The position numbers were made by a program, and so were the translations under genes. A model generated the notes under the pieces. The model saw nothing but the letters and a program-made list of their open reading frames with translations. It had not been told where the DNA came from and ran no database searches. Shown piece after piece: positions 16,400-24,607 of a DNA stretch of 64,000 nucleotides. Origin of the DNA: Acidobacteriota bacterium (GTDB taxonomy: Bacteria > Acidobacteriota > Aminicenantia > UBA2199); the NCBI GenBank assembly GCA_025456205.1, contig JALOLA010000001.1:1-64000 (forward strand), given 5' to 3'. Every line of letters starts with the position of its first letter. Within the stretch, counting starts at the first letter, position 1.

Positions 16400-18274
16400 T
16401 CAGGTGGCCATGCCCGGACGCCAGCTGCGCGGGGCGGTCATGGCTTCGACGCTGAGGGCCTCGTCGAGTTTCCTGGCGTCCAGGTAGCCCTTTTCCAAAA
16501 CGATCTCCCGCACCGGGCGTCCCGTCAGCAGGGCCAGTTGTGCCACCTCAGTGCAGCGTTCGTAGCCAATGGCCGGCAGGAGGGCGGTGACGATGCCGAT
16601 GCTGTTTTCCACCAGCTTGCGGCAATGTTCGGTATTGGCGGTGATCCCGCGCAGGCACTTGTCGGCGAGCACGTGCACCGCCGCGGTGAGCATGCGCAGG
16701 CTGGTGGCCAGCGCGAAGGTCAGAACCGGCTCCATGACGTTCAGCTGCAGCTGTCCCGCTTCGGCGGCCAACGTCAGGGTCAGGTCGTTGCCGATGACCT
16801 GAAAGGCCACCTGATTGACCACTTCGGGAATGACGGGGTTGACCTTGCCCGGCATGATGCTGCTGCCGGGCTGCATGGCCGGCAGGTTGATCTCGTGCAG
16901 TCCGCAGCGCGGGCCGCTGCTGAGCAGCCGCAGGTCGTTGCACATCTTGCTGATCTTGACCGCGGTGCGCTTGAGCGCGCCGCTGAAGAGCACGAATGCG
17001 CCGGTATCGGGCGTGGCCTCAATGAGGTTGGCCGCCAGGCTGACGTCGAAGCCGCTGATGCGCTGCAGCTCGTTCACTACCTCCCGGCTGAAGCCGGGAT
17101 CGGCGCAGATGCCTGTGCCGATGGCAGTGGCCCCCATGTTCACCTCCAAAAAGAAGCGGGAGATCTCACGCAAGCGCTCGATGTCCTCGCCCGTGGTGAT
17201 GGCATAGGCCTCGAATTCCTGGCCCAGGGTCATGGGGACCGCGTCCTGGAGCTGGGTGCGGCCCATTTTGATCGCCTGGCTGAATTCGGCGCCCTTGGCG
17301 TGCAGCACGCCTTTCATCTTTTCCAGGGCTGCCAGCAGGTCCTGGCTCTGTTGATGAACCGCCAGCCGTACCGCGGTCGGGTAGACGTCGTTGGTGCTCT
17401 GCCCCAGGTTGACGTGGTCGTTGGGGTGGCAGTGGACGTACTCGCCCCTTTCCCGGCCGAGGATCTCCAGGGCCCGGTTGGCGATGACCTCGTTGGCGTT
17501 CATGTTGCTGGAGGTCCCGGCGCCGCCCTGGATCATGTCCACCGGGAAATGGCCGTGCCAATGGCCGTCGATGATCTCCTGGCAGGCCTGGTCGATGGCT
17601 CCGGCGATAGCGCCGTCAAGAAGACCCAGGCGATGATTGGCCCGGGCGGCGGCCTGCTTGACCATGGCCAGGCTGCGCACCAGCACCGGAAAGTGGCTCA
17701 GGGGGACGCCGGTGATGGGGAAGTTGTGCAACGCCCGCAGGGTCTGGACGCCGAACAGGGCGTCGCTGGGGACATCGAGGCGGCCGATCAGGTCCCCCTC
17801 CGAGCGGGTGCGGCCGCTGGCATAGGCCTGCTCTCGGCCGCTGCGCCCGCTGCCGGTGAACAGCAAGCGCCGGTGCAGGACATTGGCCACCTTGGTCAGG
17901 ATGTGGATCGCGGCGTTCCCGTTCTCTTCCAGCTTGGCCAGGACGACCTCCCTCGGCAGCTCGTAGAGCAGGGCCGCCGTCAAGGTATGGGCCGACGCCA
18001 TATGGAGAGCGGGGGTCAGAAATGCCTGTTCGCCGATCGCGTCCCCGGCTCCGAGGATGATCAGACGCTCGGGGCCCGATCCGCTGTCGCGGAGGATCTC
18101 CACCCGGCCTTCGGCGATGACGAAGCAGGCGCGGCGGGGCTCGCCCTGCCGGAAAAGGGGCGTTCCCGCGGGCACGCGCCGGGGTTGGGCCGCACCGGCC
18201 ACCAGATCCAGATCTCCTTCGTCGAGATCACGGAATATTTCGCAGCGACGCAGGGTCTCTTTCATCGCTTCCAT
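16400..18274 (-). CDS. aspA: aspartate ammonia-lyase fused to an N-terminal cyclic-nucleotide-binding-type domain
   Basis: 624 residues; ordinary aspartases have about 470. Residues 1 to ~130 form a CRP-like cNMP-binding fold (CEIFRDLDEGDLDLVA, GTPLFRQGEPRRACFVIAEG, LGAGDAIGEQAFL). The rest is an aspartase/fumarase: GGAGTSSNMNANEVIANRA, HPNDHVNLGQSTNDVYPTA and, near residue 468, GSSIMPGKVNPVIPEVVNQ, which favours aspartase over fumarase. It would interconvert aspartate with fumarate and ammonia. In the phosphate cassette the usual Arg after the Gly-Glu is missing (LTPALHMASAH), so the ligand may not be cAMP. The domain is presumably an allosteric or localising module. The start follows GGGAGGTG. 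The gene faces the alpha-2-macroglobulin gene. Confidence 0.9.
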   Translation of the reverse strand: MEAMKETLRRCEIFRDLDEGDLDLVAGAAQPRRVPAGTPLFRQGEPRRACFVIAEGRVEILRDSGSGPERLIILGAGDAIGEQAFLTPALHMASAHTLTAALLYELPREVVLAKLEENGNAAIHILTKVANVLHRRLLFTGSGRSGREQAYASGRTRSEGDLIGRLDVPSDALFGVQTLRALHNFPITGVPLSHFPVLVRSLAMVKQAAARANHRLGLLDGAIAGAIDQACQEIIDGHWHGHFPVDMIQGGAGTSSNMNANEVIANRALEILGRERGEYVHCHPNDHVNLGQSTNDVYPTAVRLAVHQQSQDLLAALEKMKGVLHAKGAEFSQAIKMGRTQLQDAVPMTLGQEFEAYAITTGEDIERLREISRFFLEVNMGATAIGTGICADPGFSREVVNELQRISGFDVSLAANLIEATPDTGAFVLFSGALKRTAVKISKMCNDLRLLSSGPRCGLHEINLPAMQPGSSIMPGKVNPVIPEVVNQVAFQVIGNDLTLTLAAEAGQLQLNVMEPVLTFALATSLRMLTAAVHVLADKCLRGITANTEHCRKLVENSIGIVTALLPAIGYERCTEVAQLALLTGRPVREIVLEKGYLDARKLDEALSVEAMTAPRSWRPGMAT

Positions 18275-18384
18275 GGGTTCACCTCCCGTCCATGACAGGC
18301 CTCAAGATCATACCACAAAACCGAAGCAGCCCTGGCTCCGGCTGGATGCGGATCGTCTGCCTGGAAGTTTACTGACCGCATTGT

Positions 18385-18426
18385 CTCGGCCGCACGGCCA
18401 TTCAGACGGTCGAGGTCAGGAAGTAA
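18385..18426 (+). pseudogene. remnant of the 3' end of a second alpha-2-macroglobulin gene
   Basis: Read in frame on the plus strand these 42 bases encode LGRTAIQTVEVRK and a stop. They align without gaps to the last 42 bases of the alpha-2-macroglobulin gene (16320-16361, FGRTAIQTIEVRE and stop) with 36 matches by eye. Most differences are silent or conservative, as expected from coding divergence rather than chance. No more of the gene is recognisable upstream. The end of the membrane-protein gene on the other strand overlaps it. Confidence 0.65.
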
Positions 18427-19234
18427 GCAGGGGAGCGAGTTTCTCGCAAAGGGCGGCGTCGGGCTCATGCCCTTTGGTCTCGGCCAGCAGGGCGGCGCTG
18501 ACTCCGGCCAGGGCCAGCGGCGAGATAAATGCCTGGTGCAGCGTCCAGGCGATGACCAGGGCCAGGACAAGCCCGAGCGCCGGGGGCGCGCCGGCACTGC
18601 TGAAAATGAACCAGTTGGCCAGGGCCAGGAACAGGAAAAGCAGCGCCAGGCCGGCAAGCGAAAACGCCGACCAGCTTCTCATCAGGCGCCGGGCCTGGTT
18701 CCCATGCCGCCAGTAGAGCGCCACCCCCTCCCGTATCGCCGCTGCCGGCTCGCCGCCACGGGCGAAGGCCAAGGAAAAAATGGCCGCGCTGAATGCCGCC
18801 TCGGCCCGCCAGCGGAAAATTCCGGGCGTGGCGATGGCGGCCGGCTCGCTTTCCCCGCCCGAACCCACGAATGCCTGGCGCGCACGGCGGTTCCAGCGGG
18901 CCCAGCTGGGATATGCCGGGAAAAAGCGCCGGACCTCGGACCCGGCCTGGGCGGGAGCCATCCCGGCGAACATGGCAAGCATGAGGGCGCGGCGGCGGTA
19001 GAGGAAGAAGCGCTGCCAGGCCAGGATGGTCAGCCATCCTCCCAGCAGGATCGATGCCGCCAGGATCGGAGCCGCGGCGGAAGCCGTGATCCGCGCCAGA
19101 TGCAAGAGAACCAGGACCAATCCAAATTCAAGGAGGATCAGCAGTCCTCCGAAAACCAGGGCCGCCGCATAAAATAAGTATGCAGGAAACGCCCCGGAGA
19201 GCGCAGCGAGCGCTTCCTTGAAATTCAGGTCCAT
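18416..19234 (-). CDS. polytopic membrane protein, unknown function
   Basis: 272 residues with four to five predicted membrane helices: about 16-43, 50-70, a weaker one near 145-160, 195-215 and 222-248. The arginine-rich loop after helix 2 (FFLYRRRALML) suggests an inner-membrane protein with a cytoplasmic loop. I recognise no domain; the layout resembles DUF4013-like or glycerophosphoryl-diester-associated membrane proteins only in a general way. The 3' end runs into the alpha-2-macroglobulin remnant at 18385-18426, so its C-terminus (LAPLLTS) may be newly acquired. Whether it belongs to the upstream acid/CoA operon is unclear; a GC hairpin separates them. Confidence 0.6.
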   Translation of the reverse strand: MDLNFKEALAALSGAFPAYLFYAAALVFGGLLILLEFGLVLVLLHLARITASAAAPILAASILLGGWLTILAWQRFFLYRRRALMLAMFAGMAPAQAGSEVRRFFPAYPSWARWNRRARQAFVGSGGESEPAAIATPGIFRWRAEAAFSAAIFSLAFARGGEPAAAIREGVALYWRHGNQARRLMRSWSAFSLAGLALLFLFLALANWFIFSSAGAPPALGLVLALVIAWTLHQAFISPLALAGVSAALLAETKGHEPDAALCEKLAPLLTS

Positions 19235-19256
19235 GATCCACCCGCGCCCCCCCTTT

Positions 19257-19280
19257 GGCCCGGCCGGCGCGGGCCGGGCC
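19257..19280. repeat. nine-base GC inverted repeat (hairpin) between leuD-like gene and membrane gene
   Basis: GGCCCGGCC (19257-19265), six-base loop, GGCCGGGCC (19272-19280): a perfect nine-pair stem made only of G and C. Neither strand has a following T run, so it is not a classic intrinsic terminator. It may stabilise the 3' end of the acid/CoA operon mRNA. Confidence 0.5.
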
Positions 19281-19305
19281 CGGGGAGAACGATGGCGGGC
19301 GAAGC

Positions 19306-19800
19306 TCAGCGCTTGCCCTTGAGCAGGAGCTGGCGCGCGAAGGGGATCAGGCCGCCGGCGTCGATGATGGCCTGCCGGGCCTTGGGCAGGGCAATGATCG
19401 GGAAGCTCTTGCCCGAGGTCTTGTTGATCACCTGGTCGCTGGTGATCTCCAGCTCGTCGCCCTCGCTGGCCTCAATGGCCGGGCAGATCACCATCTTGAG
19501 CCCGAGGTTGATGGCGTTCTGCAGGAAGATGCGCGAAAAGTTGCGGGCGATCACCACGAAGTCGGGCCCTTTCAGGCACGAGGCGGCCTGCTCGCGGGAT
19601 GAGCCGCAGCCGAAATTCTTGCCGGCCACGATGATGCTCTGCGGCGGGAACTCCTTTTTCTTTATCTTGGCGTTGAAATCAGGATAATCGACGAAGGCGT
19701 ACTGCGGGGTCTCGGTCGGCAGGACCGTGGCCATGAAGCGGCCCGGGTAGATGATGTCGGTGGAGACGTCGTCCCCTACTTTAAAAACGACTTTGGCCAT
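19306..19800 (-). CDS. aconitase-family dehydratase small subunit (LeuD-like)
   Basis: 164 residues, the short stand-alone swivel domain of the isopropylmalate isomerase/homoaconitase family (archaeal and methanogen-like LeuD/HacB size). Recognisable are DDVSTDIIYPGRFM, GKNFGCGSSREQA with the substrate-binding serines and arginine, and FVVIARNFSRIFLQNAINLG. It forms the active site together with the LeuC-like subunit encoded one base upstream (stop of that gene at 19802). The substrate cannot be fixed by sequence: isopropylmalate, homocitrate/homoaconitate, citramalate/citraconate and citrate are all used by the family. Its operon contains no leuA, but has an Icd-like dehydrogenase, an HMG-CoA-lyase-like enzyme and a CoA transferase, so ordinary leucine synthesis is not the obvious role. 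Confidence 0.88.
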   Translation of the reverse strand: MAKVVFKVGDDVSTDIIYPGRFMATVLPTETPQYAFVDYPDFNAKIKKKEFPPQSIIVAGKNFGCGSSREQAASCLKGPDFVVIARNFSRIFLQNAINLGLKMVICPAIEASEGDELEITSDQVINKTSGKSFPIIALPKARQAIIDAGGLIPFARQLLLKGKR

Positions 19801-19801
19801 G

Positions 19802-21094
19802 TTACTCTCCTTTCTTTCTCGGGTCGGTGATGACGCCGGTGATGGCGCTGGCGGCGGCCACGGCCGGCGAGCAGAGGTAGACCTCGGCGTTGGGGTTGCC
19901 CATGCGCCCCTTGAAGTTGCGGTTGGTGGTGGCCAGGGCGACGTCGCCGTCGGCCAGGGCGCCCTGGTGCACGCCCAGGCAGGGGCCGCAGCCCGAGTTC
20001 ATGACCACGGCGCCGGCCTCCATGAAGGTGGCGACATAGCCCTTTTTCAGGGCCTGCAGGTAGATGCGCGTCGAAGCCGGGAAGATGAGCATGCGCGTGC
20101 CTTTGGCCACCTTCTTGCCCTTGAGGATCTTGGCGGCGATGGCCAGATCGTCGAGGCGGCCGTTGGTGCAGGAGCCGATGACGATCTGGTTGAGCTTGAC
20201 GCCCAGGACCTGCTTGATCGGCTTGACGTTGTCCACGGTGTGCGGGCAGGCGATCTGCGGCTGCAGCTTGGAGACATTGATGGTGATCACCTGGTCGTAT
20301 GCCGCGTCGGCGTCAGGGCCGAAAAGCTCGGGGACCTCCGCCACGCCGGCTTCGTCCTTTAAATAGCGCAGCGTTTCGGCGTCGGGGGGGACGATGCCTG
20401 AAGTGGCCCCGGCCTCGACCGTCATGTTGCAGATCACCAACCGGCCGGAGGTCGACATGCTATCGATGGCCGGGCCGTGGAACTCAATGACCTTGAAGTT
20501 GGCCCCCTCGGCGGTCAGCTTGCCGACCAGGTGCAGGATGAGGTCCTTGGGCGCGACGTGGCGCTTGAACTTGCCCTCGCAGACCACCTTGATGGTACCT
20601 GGCACCTCGACGTTCAGCACCCTGCCCAATGCCCAGACCGCGGCCATCTCGGTGGCGCCGATGCCGAAGGAGAAGGCGCCCAGGGCGCCATGGCTGGTGG
20701 TGTGGCTGTCGGTGCCGACGACGACGCTTCCCGGTTGCACGTAGCCGAACTCGGGCAGGATCTGGTGGCAGATGCCGCCGCTGTCGCCGCGGATGTCATG
20801 GAACTTGGCAATGCCCTGCTTGGCCACGAAATCGCGGATCTTCTTCTGGTTGCCGGCCGTCTTCGAGCTCTCGGCCGGGACGCGATGGTCGAAGATGATG
20901 GCGATCTTGCTCGGGTCCCACACCTTGGCCTCGAGCCCCGTGTCCTGGTAGATCTCGTTGAACTGGTTGATGACCAGGGCGCCGTTCTCGTGCGACATGG
21001 CCAGGTCGACCCTGGGCTCGAGCACGTCGCCCGCTTTCACCGCGGCCTGGCCCGTAGCCCTGGCCAGTATCTTTTCAACCATTGTCATTCCCAT
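19802..21094 (-). CDS. aconitase-family dehydratase large subunit (LeuC/homoaconitase-like)
   Basis: 430 residues, close to the 420-residue archaeal/thermophile type. The three cysteine ligands of the labile [4Fe-4S] cluster lie in GSCTNGRLDD and NSGCGPCLG. Other family motifs are IFDHRVPAES, GDSGGICHQILPE and VVGTDSHTTSHGALGAF. It performs reversible dehydration/hydration of a 2- or 3-hydroxy acid with the small subunit downstream. The ribosome site AAGGAGGAATT precedes ATG 21094. In context it could isomerise citramalate and methylmalate, or homocitrate, for the dehydrogenase at the head of the operon. Aconitase activity on citrate is an alternative. Confidence 0.9.
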   Translation of the reverse strand: MGMTMVEKILARATGQAAVKAGDVLEPRVDLAMSHENGALVINQFNEIYQDTGLEAKVWDPSKIAIIFDHRVPAESSKTAGNQKKIRDFVAKQGIAKFHDIRGDSGGICHQILPEFGYVQPGSVVVGTDSHTTSHGALGAFSFGIGATEMAAVWALGRVLNVEVPGTIKVVCEGKFKRHVAPKDLILHLVGKLTAEGANFKVIEFHGPAIDSMSTSGRLVICNMTVEAGATSGIVPPDAETLRYLKDEAGVAEVPELFGPDADAAYDQVITINVSKLQPQIACPHTVDNVKPIKQVLGVKLNQIVIGSCTNGRLDDLAIAAKILKGKKVAKGTRMLIFPASTRIYLQALKKGYVATFMEAGAVVMNSGCGPCLGVHQGALADGDVALATTNRNFKGRMGNPNAEVYLCSPAVAAASAITGVITDPRKKGE

Positions 21095-21122
21095 GATAAT
21101 TCCTCCTTTTTATTGACGGCGC

Positions 21123-22316
21123 TCAGATCGCGCCTTTTTCCCTTAAAGCACTGATATCTTCTTCCTTATAGCCCAGCCCTTTCAGGATCTCGCCGGTGTG
21201 CGCCGAAAGCCTTGGCGGCGGCGCATCGATCTGGGCCGGCGTCTTGGAAAACTTGGCGGTCAGGTTGAAAAGCTTGATGTCGCCGATGCCCGGTTCCTTG
21301 ACCGTGGCGATCACTTGCCGGTGCTCGCTCTGGGGCTGGAGCAGCGCCTTCTCCAGGCCGTAAATGTCGCCGGTGGGGATGCCCTTGTCGTTCAGCACGT
21401 CCACCCAGTTCGCGGTGGGTTGCTGCAGGAGCTTTTCCTCCAGCAGCGGGGTGAGCTGCTTGCGGTTGGCCTTGCGCGTGTCGCGCTCCTGAAAGCGCGA
21501 ATCGGTCTTCAGCTCCGGCACCCCCAGGGCGTCGGCCAGGTCCTCCCACTGCTTCTGCTGGTTGGCGGCGATGTTGACGTAGCCGTCCTGGGTGCGGAAA
21601 GAGCCCGAGGGGGCAGCGGTGAAGTTGTCGTTGCCCATCAGCACCGGCTGCTGGTTGCCGATGAGCAGGTTGGCTGCCACCCAGCCCATCAGGGGCATGA
21701 TCGAGTCGAGCATGGCGATATCGATGAACTGCCCCTCGCCGCTGCGCTCGCGGTGGAACAGGGCGGCCATGATGGCGAAGGCGGCGTTGAGGCCGCCCAC
21801 CGTGTCGCAGACCGGGAAGCCGGCGCGCAGGGGATTGAGCCGCTCGTCGCCGTTGACGGCCATGACGCCGCTCAGTCCCTGGATGATCTGGTCGTAGGCC
21901 GGCTTGAAGGCGTCGGGACCGGTCTGGCCGAAGCCGGAGATGGCGCAATAAACGATCTTGGGGTTGATCGCGCAGATCTTTTCATAAGAGAAGCCGAGCT
22001 TGCCCATGACCCCCGGCCGGAAATTCTCCACCACCACGTCGGCCGTCTTGAGCAGCTTGCGGAAGATCTCCTTGCCCTCCTCGAACTTCAGGTTGAGGGT
22101 CAATGACTTCTTGTTGGCGTTCTGGGCCAGGAAACTGGTTCCCATCAGCTGCTTGTTGAGGGGGTTGACGTTGCCCAGCTTGCGGGCCAGGTCGCCGCCA
22201 TCGGGATTCTCGATCTTGATCACCTCGGCCCCGAGCAACGCCAGGTGCATGGTGGCAAAGGGGCCGGATAGGACGTTGGTCAGGTCAAGGACCCTGATCT
22301 TTTCCAGTAATTTCAT
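21123..22316 (-). CDS. family III (CaiB/BaiF) CoA transferase
   Basis: 397 residues, usual size for the family. Visible are the N-terminal RVLDLTNVLSGPFATMHLALLGAEVIKIENPDGGD, VENFRPGVMGKLGFSYE, and GEGQFIDIAMLDSIMPL, which contains the conserved acidic region around the catalytic aspartate. It should move CoA between two carboxylic acids, probably with succinyl-CoA or acetyl-CoA as donor. In several bacteria a CaiB/BaiF transferase lies beside an HMG-CoA-lyase-like gene for activation and cleavage of citramalate or related acids, the same arrangement as here (lyase gene 15 bases upstream). The substrate assignment is inference. Confidence 0.9.
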   Translation of the reverse strand: MKLLEKIRVLDLTNVLSGPFATMHLALLGAEVIKIENPDGGDLARKLGNVNPLNKQLMGTSFLAQNANKKSLTLNLKFEEGKEIFRKLLKTADVVVENFRPGVMGKLGFSYEKICAINPKIVYCAISGFGQTGPDAFKPAYDQIIQGLSGVMAVNGDERLNPLRAGFPVCDTVGGLNAAFAIMAALFHRERSGEGQFIDIAMLDSIMPLMGWVAANLLIGNQQPVLMGNDNFTAAPSGSFRTQDGYVNIAANQQKQWEDLADALGVPELKTDSRFQERDTRKANRKQLTPLLEEKLLQQPTANWVDVLNDKGIPTGDIYGLEKALLQPQSEHRQVIATVKEPGIGDIKLFNLTAKFSKTPAQIDAPPPRLSAHTGEILKGLGYKEEDISALREKGAI

Positions 22317-22331
22317 GATGGTTCTCCTATA

Positions 22332-23249
22332 TCACGCTTTCTTGAAATGGACGATCGACCCCGCCTTGAGGATAAAGCCGGGCAGCTCGCGGCCGAAAAA
22401 GCCGCCCAGGTCGCGGGCGGTTTCCAGAAGCTTGTCCAGGTCGATGGTTGTGGCCAGACCCTGGCGCTGCAGCGAATGGACCAGGTCCTCGCTGCAGACA
22501 TTGCCGGCCGCCACCTTGGTGAACGGGCAGCCGCCCAGGCCGCCCAGGGCCGATTCGAAATATTTCACGCCGGTCCTCAGCGCGGCATAGCCGTTGGCGA
22601 GGCCCAGGCCGTAGGTGTTGTGGAAATGGCAGGCCAGTTCGACCCCGGGGTCGCGCTTCAGGATCTCGGCGTACAGGGATTCGACCTGGGGCGGGTAGGC
22701 GTGGCCGGCGGTGTCGGCCAGGCTGATGTTGCGGATGCCCGCGGCCAGGTACTTGTCCACGATCGCCAGCACCTGCTCCGCCGGGATGGGGCCCTCAAAG
22801 CCGCAACCGAACGCCGACTGGATGGAGACCTGGATGCGCTTCTGCGCCTTCATGGCCGCCTGGGCCATGGCAATGATCTGGCCGACGGCCTCATCGCTGC
22901 CCTTGCCCGTGTTCTTGCGGCTGTGGGTGTCGCTGGCCGATACGCCCATGCAAAACATGTCGACCCCGCAGGCCATGCCGCGCTCGAGCCCTTTTTCGTT
23001 CAGCACCAGTCCGGAAAGGACGACCCCGGCCGGCTTTTTCCCATCCTGGCTGAAATGGGCGAACAGCTTGTCGGTGTCGGCCATCTGCGGCACCTTCTCG
23101 GGGTTCACGAACGACCCGAGCTGGATCATGTCGATCCCGGCCGCCAGCAACCCCTCGACCCAGGCGATCTTCTTTTCCAGGGGCACGACCTGCTTCTCGA
23201 TCTGCAGCCCGTCGCGCAATCCCACTTCGTGGACCTTGATCTCATTCAT
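22332..23249 (-). CDS. HMG-CoA-lyase-like enzyme (DRE-TIM metallolyase)
   Basis: 305 residues from the ATG with a GGGAGA ribosome site, the size of hydroxymethylglutaryl-CoA lyase. The signatures are EVGLRDGLQIEK (catalytic Arg-Asp), SFVNPEKVPQMAD, CHFHNTYGLGLAN (metal histidines) and GGCPFTKVAAGNVCSEDL, the flexible loop with the catalytic cysteine that separates lyases from the LeuA-type synthases. It should split a 3-hydroxy-3-methylacyl-CoA such as HMG-CoA (to acetyl-CoA and acetoacetate) or citramalyl-CoA (to acetyl-CoA and pyruvate). Its neighbours, a CoA transferase that could make the acyl-CoA and a LeuCD-like dehydratase, favour a branched C5-C6 dicarboxylate. The substrate is not proven. 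Confidence 0.87.
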   Translation of the reverse strand: MNEIKVHEVGLRDGLQIEKQVVPLEKKIAWVEGLLAAGIDMIQLGSFVNPEKVPQMADTDKLFAHFSQDGKKPAGVVLSGLVLNEKGLERGMACGVDMFCMGVSASDTHSRKNTGKGSDEAVGQIIAMAQAAMKAQKRIQVSIQSAFGCGFEGPIPAEQVLAIVDKYLAAGIRNISLADTAGHAYPPQVESLYAEILKRDPGVELACHFHNTYGLGLANGYAALRTGVKYFESALGGLGGCPFTKVAAGNVCSEDLVHSLQRQGLATTIDLDKLLETARDLGGFFGRELPGFILKAGSIVHFKKA

Positions 23250-23297
23250 AGGGTGTTCTCCCATTTGCTTCAAGCGCTTGCCGTTTCCGGTACCGGT

Positions 23298-24443
23298 CTA
23301 TAACTTGGCGGCGATCGCCTCGGCCATTTCCAGCGTCGTGTTGCTGCCTCCCATATCATACGTGCGCACCTTGCCTTCCTTGATGACCGTGGCCACGGCA
23401 TTCTCGACCCTGGCGCCCATCTCCTTTTCACCCAGCCAGTCGAGCATCATCTTGGCCGCCAGGATGGTGGCGATGGGATTGGTCTTGTACTGGCCGGCAT
23501 ATTTGGGGGCCGAGCCGTGGGTGGGCTCGAACACGGCCAGCTTGTCGCCGATGTTGCCCGAGCAACCGAAGCCCAGGCCGCCCACCATCTGGGCGCAGAG
23601 ATCGGAGACGATGTCGCCGAACATATTGGTGGCCACCAGCACCGAGTAGTTCTTGGGGTTCTTCAGCAGCCACATGCAGATGGCATCAATATTGGCATCG
23701 TCCATCTGGATGCCCGGGAAGTCCTTGGCCACTTCCTTGCCGATGTCCAGGAACAGGCCCTCGGTGGCGCGCACGACATTCGCCTTGTGGATGATGGTGA
23801 CCTTGGGATAACCGTGCTTCTTCGCGTACTCGAAAGCGGCACGGATGATGCGCTCAGAGCCCTTGCGGGTGTTGATCTTGCAGGTGATGGCATACTGGTC
23901 CAGGGGGACGTCCTTGAAGGCGGCGAAACCCTTGGCGTTCTTCAGCAGCACGTCCTTGACTTCCTGGGGAACGGGGCTGAACTCCACCCCGGCATACAGG
24001 TCCTCGGTGTTCTCGCGGAAGACCACGAGATCGATCCCTTCCTTGTAATTGATGGGATTGCCCGGATATGCCTTGCAGGGGCGCAGGCAGGTCCAGAGGT
24101 CGAACAACTGGCGCATGCGCACGATCGGCGAGCGGTAGACCAGCCCCTTGCCCTTCAGCTCCGGGACCAGCTCGGCCTCGGCCGCCTTGACCGGCTTCGA
24201 GGTGATGGCGCCGAACATGGAGGCATCAACGCTCTTCAGAAGATCGATGGTGCGCTGCGGAAAGGACTCGCCTTCCTTGCACCAGAACTCCCATCCGATG
24301 TCACCATGAATGTACTCGGCGTTGAATTTGAGTTTGTCCAGGACAATTCTGGCCGCCTCCATCACTTCCTTGCCGATGCCGTCACCCGGAAGCCAGGCGA
24401 TCTTGTACTTCTTGCCTTGTGCTTTTTCACCTGAAACACTCAT
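23298..24443 (-). CDS. isocitrate/isopropylmalate-type decarboxylating dehydrogenase (Icd-like)
   Basis: 381 residues from the ATG behind AAGGAGG. The family is clear from KIAWLPGDGIGKEVMEAA, LRPCKAYPGNP, VVFRENTEDLYAGVEF, KANVVRATEGLF, NMFGDIVSDLCAQMVGGLG and FEPTHGSAPKYAG. The substrate-loop block VRMRQLFDLWTCLRPCK and the ENTEDLYAGVEF motif look closer to isocitrate dehydrogenase than to LeuB. E. coli Icd has a serine at the phosphorylation site, whereas here the matching stretch carries ITSKPVKAAEAEL. It oxidatively decarboxylates a 2-hydroxy acid to a 2-oxo acid using NAD or NADP. It heads the five-gene operon and has its own promoter. Isocitrate, homoisocitrate and methylmalate remain possible. 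Confidence 0.88.
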   Translation of the reverse strand: MSVSGEKAQGKKYKIAWLPGDGIGKEVMEAARIVLDKLKFNAEYIHGDIGWEFWCKEGESFPQRTIDLLKSVDASMFGAITSKPVKAAEAELVPELKGKGLVYRSPIVRMRQLFDLWTCLRPCKAYPGNPINYKEGIDLVVFRENTEDLYAGVEFSPVPQEVKDVLLKNAKGFAAFKDVPLDQYAITCKINTRKGSERIIRAAFEYAKKHGYPKVTIIHKANVVRATEGLFLDIGKEVAKDFPGIQMDDANIDAICMWLLKNPKNYSVLVATNMFGDIVSDLCAQMVGGLGFGCSGNIGDKLAVFEPTHGSAPKYAGQYKTNPIATILAAKMMLDWLGEKEMGARVENAVATVIKEGKVRTYDMGGSNTTLEMAEAIAAKL

Positions 24444-24476
24444 ATATTCCTCCTTATTAGACAGTAATGCAAGGTT

Positions 24477-24505
24477 TGTATAGCATATAAACAAATCTCC
24501 GTCAA
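24477..24505 (-). promoter_or_regulatory. sigma-70-type promoter of the acid/CoA operon
   Basis: On the minus strand TTGACG (24505-24500), 17-base spacer, TATACA (24482-24477), about 33 bases before ATG 24443. It probably drives all five genes down to 19306. Confidence 0.65.
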
Positions 24506-24549
24506 TCAAAGGACCGACCCGTTGCTGGCGGCGAAAAAACCGCGGGAAT

Positions 24550-24578
24550 TTGCCTTCGCGCGGGGCATTTGCTACAAT
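24550..24578 (+). promoter_or_regulatory. sigma-70-type promoter for rimO-pgpA
   Basis: TTGCCT (24550-24555), 17-base spacer, TACAAT (24573-24578). Transcription near 24585 excludes the in-frame ATG at 24569 as a start and supports ATG 24608. Confidence 0.6.
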
Positions 24579-24607
24579 GGCAATGGAACCAAATAAACGC
24601 TTCCCCC

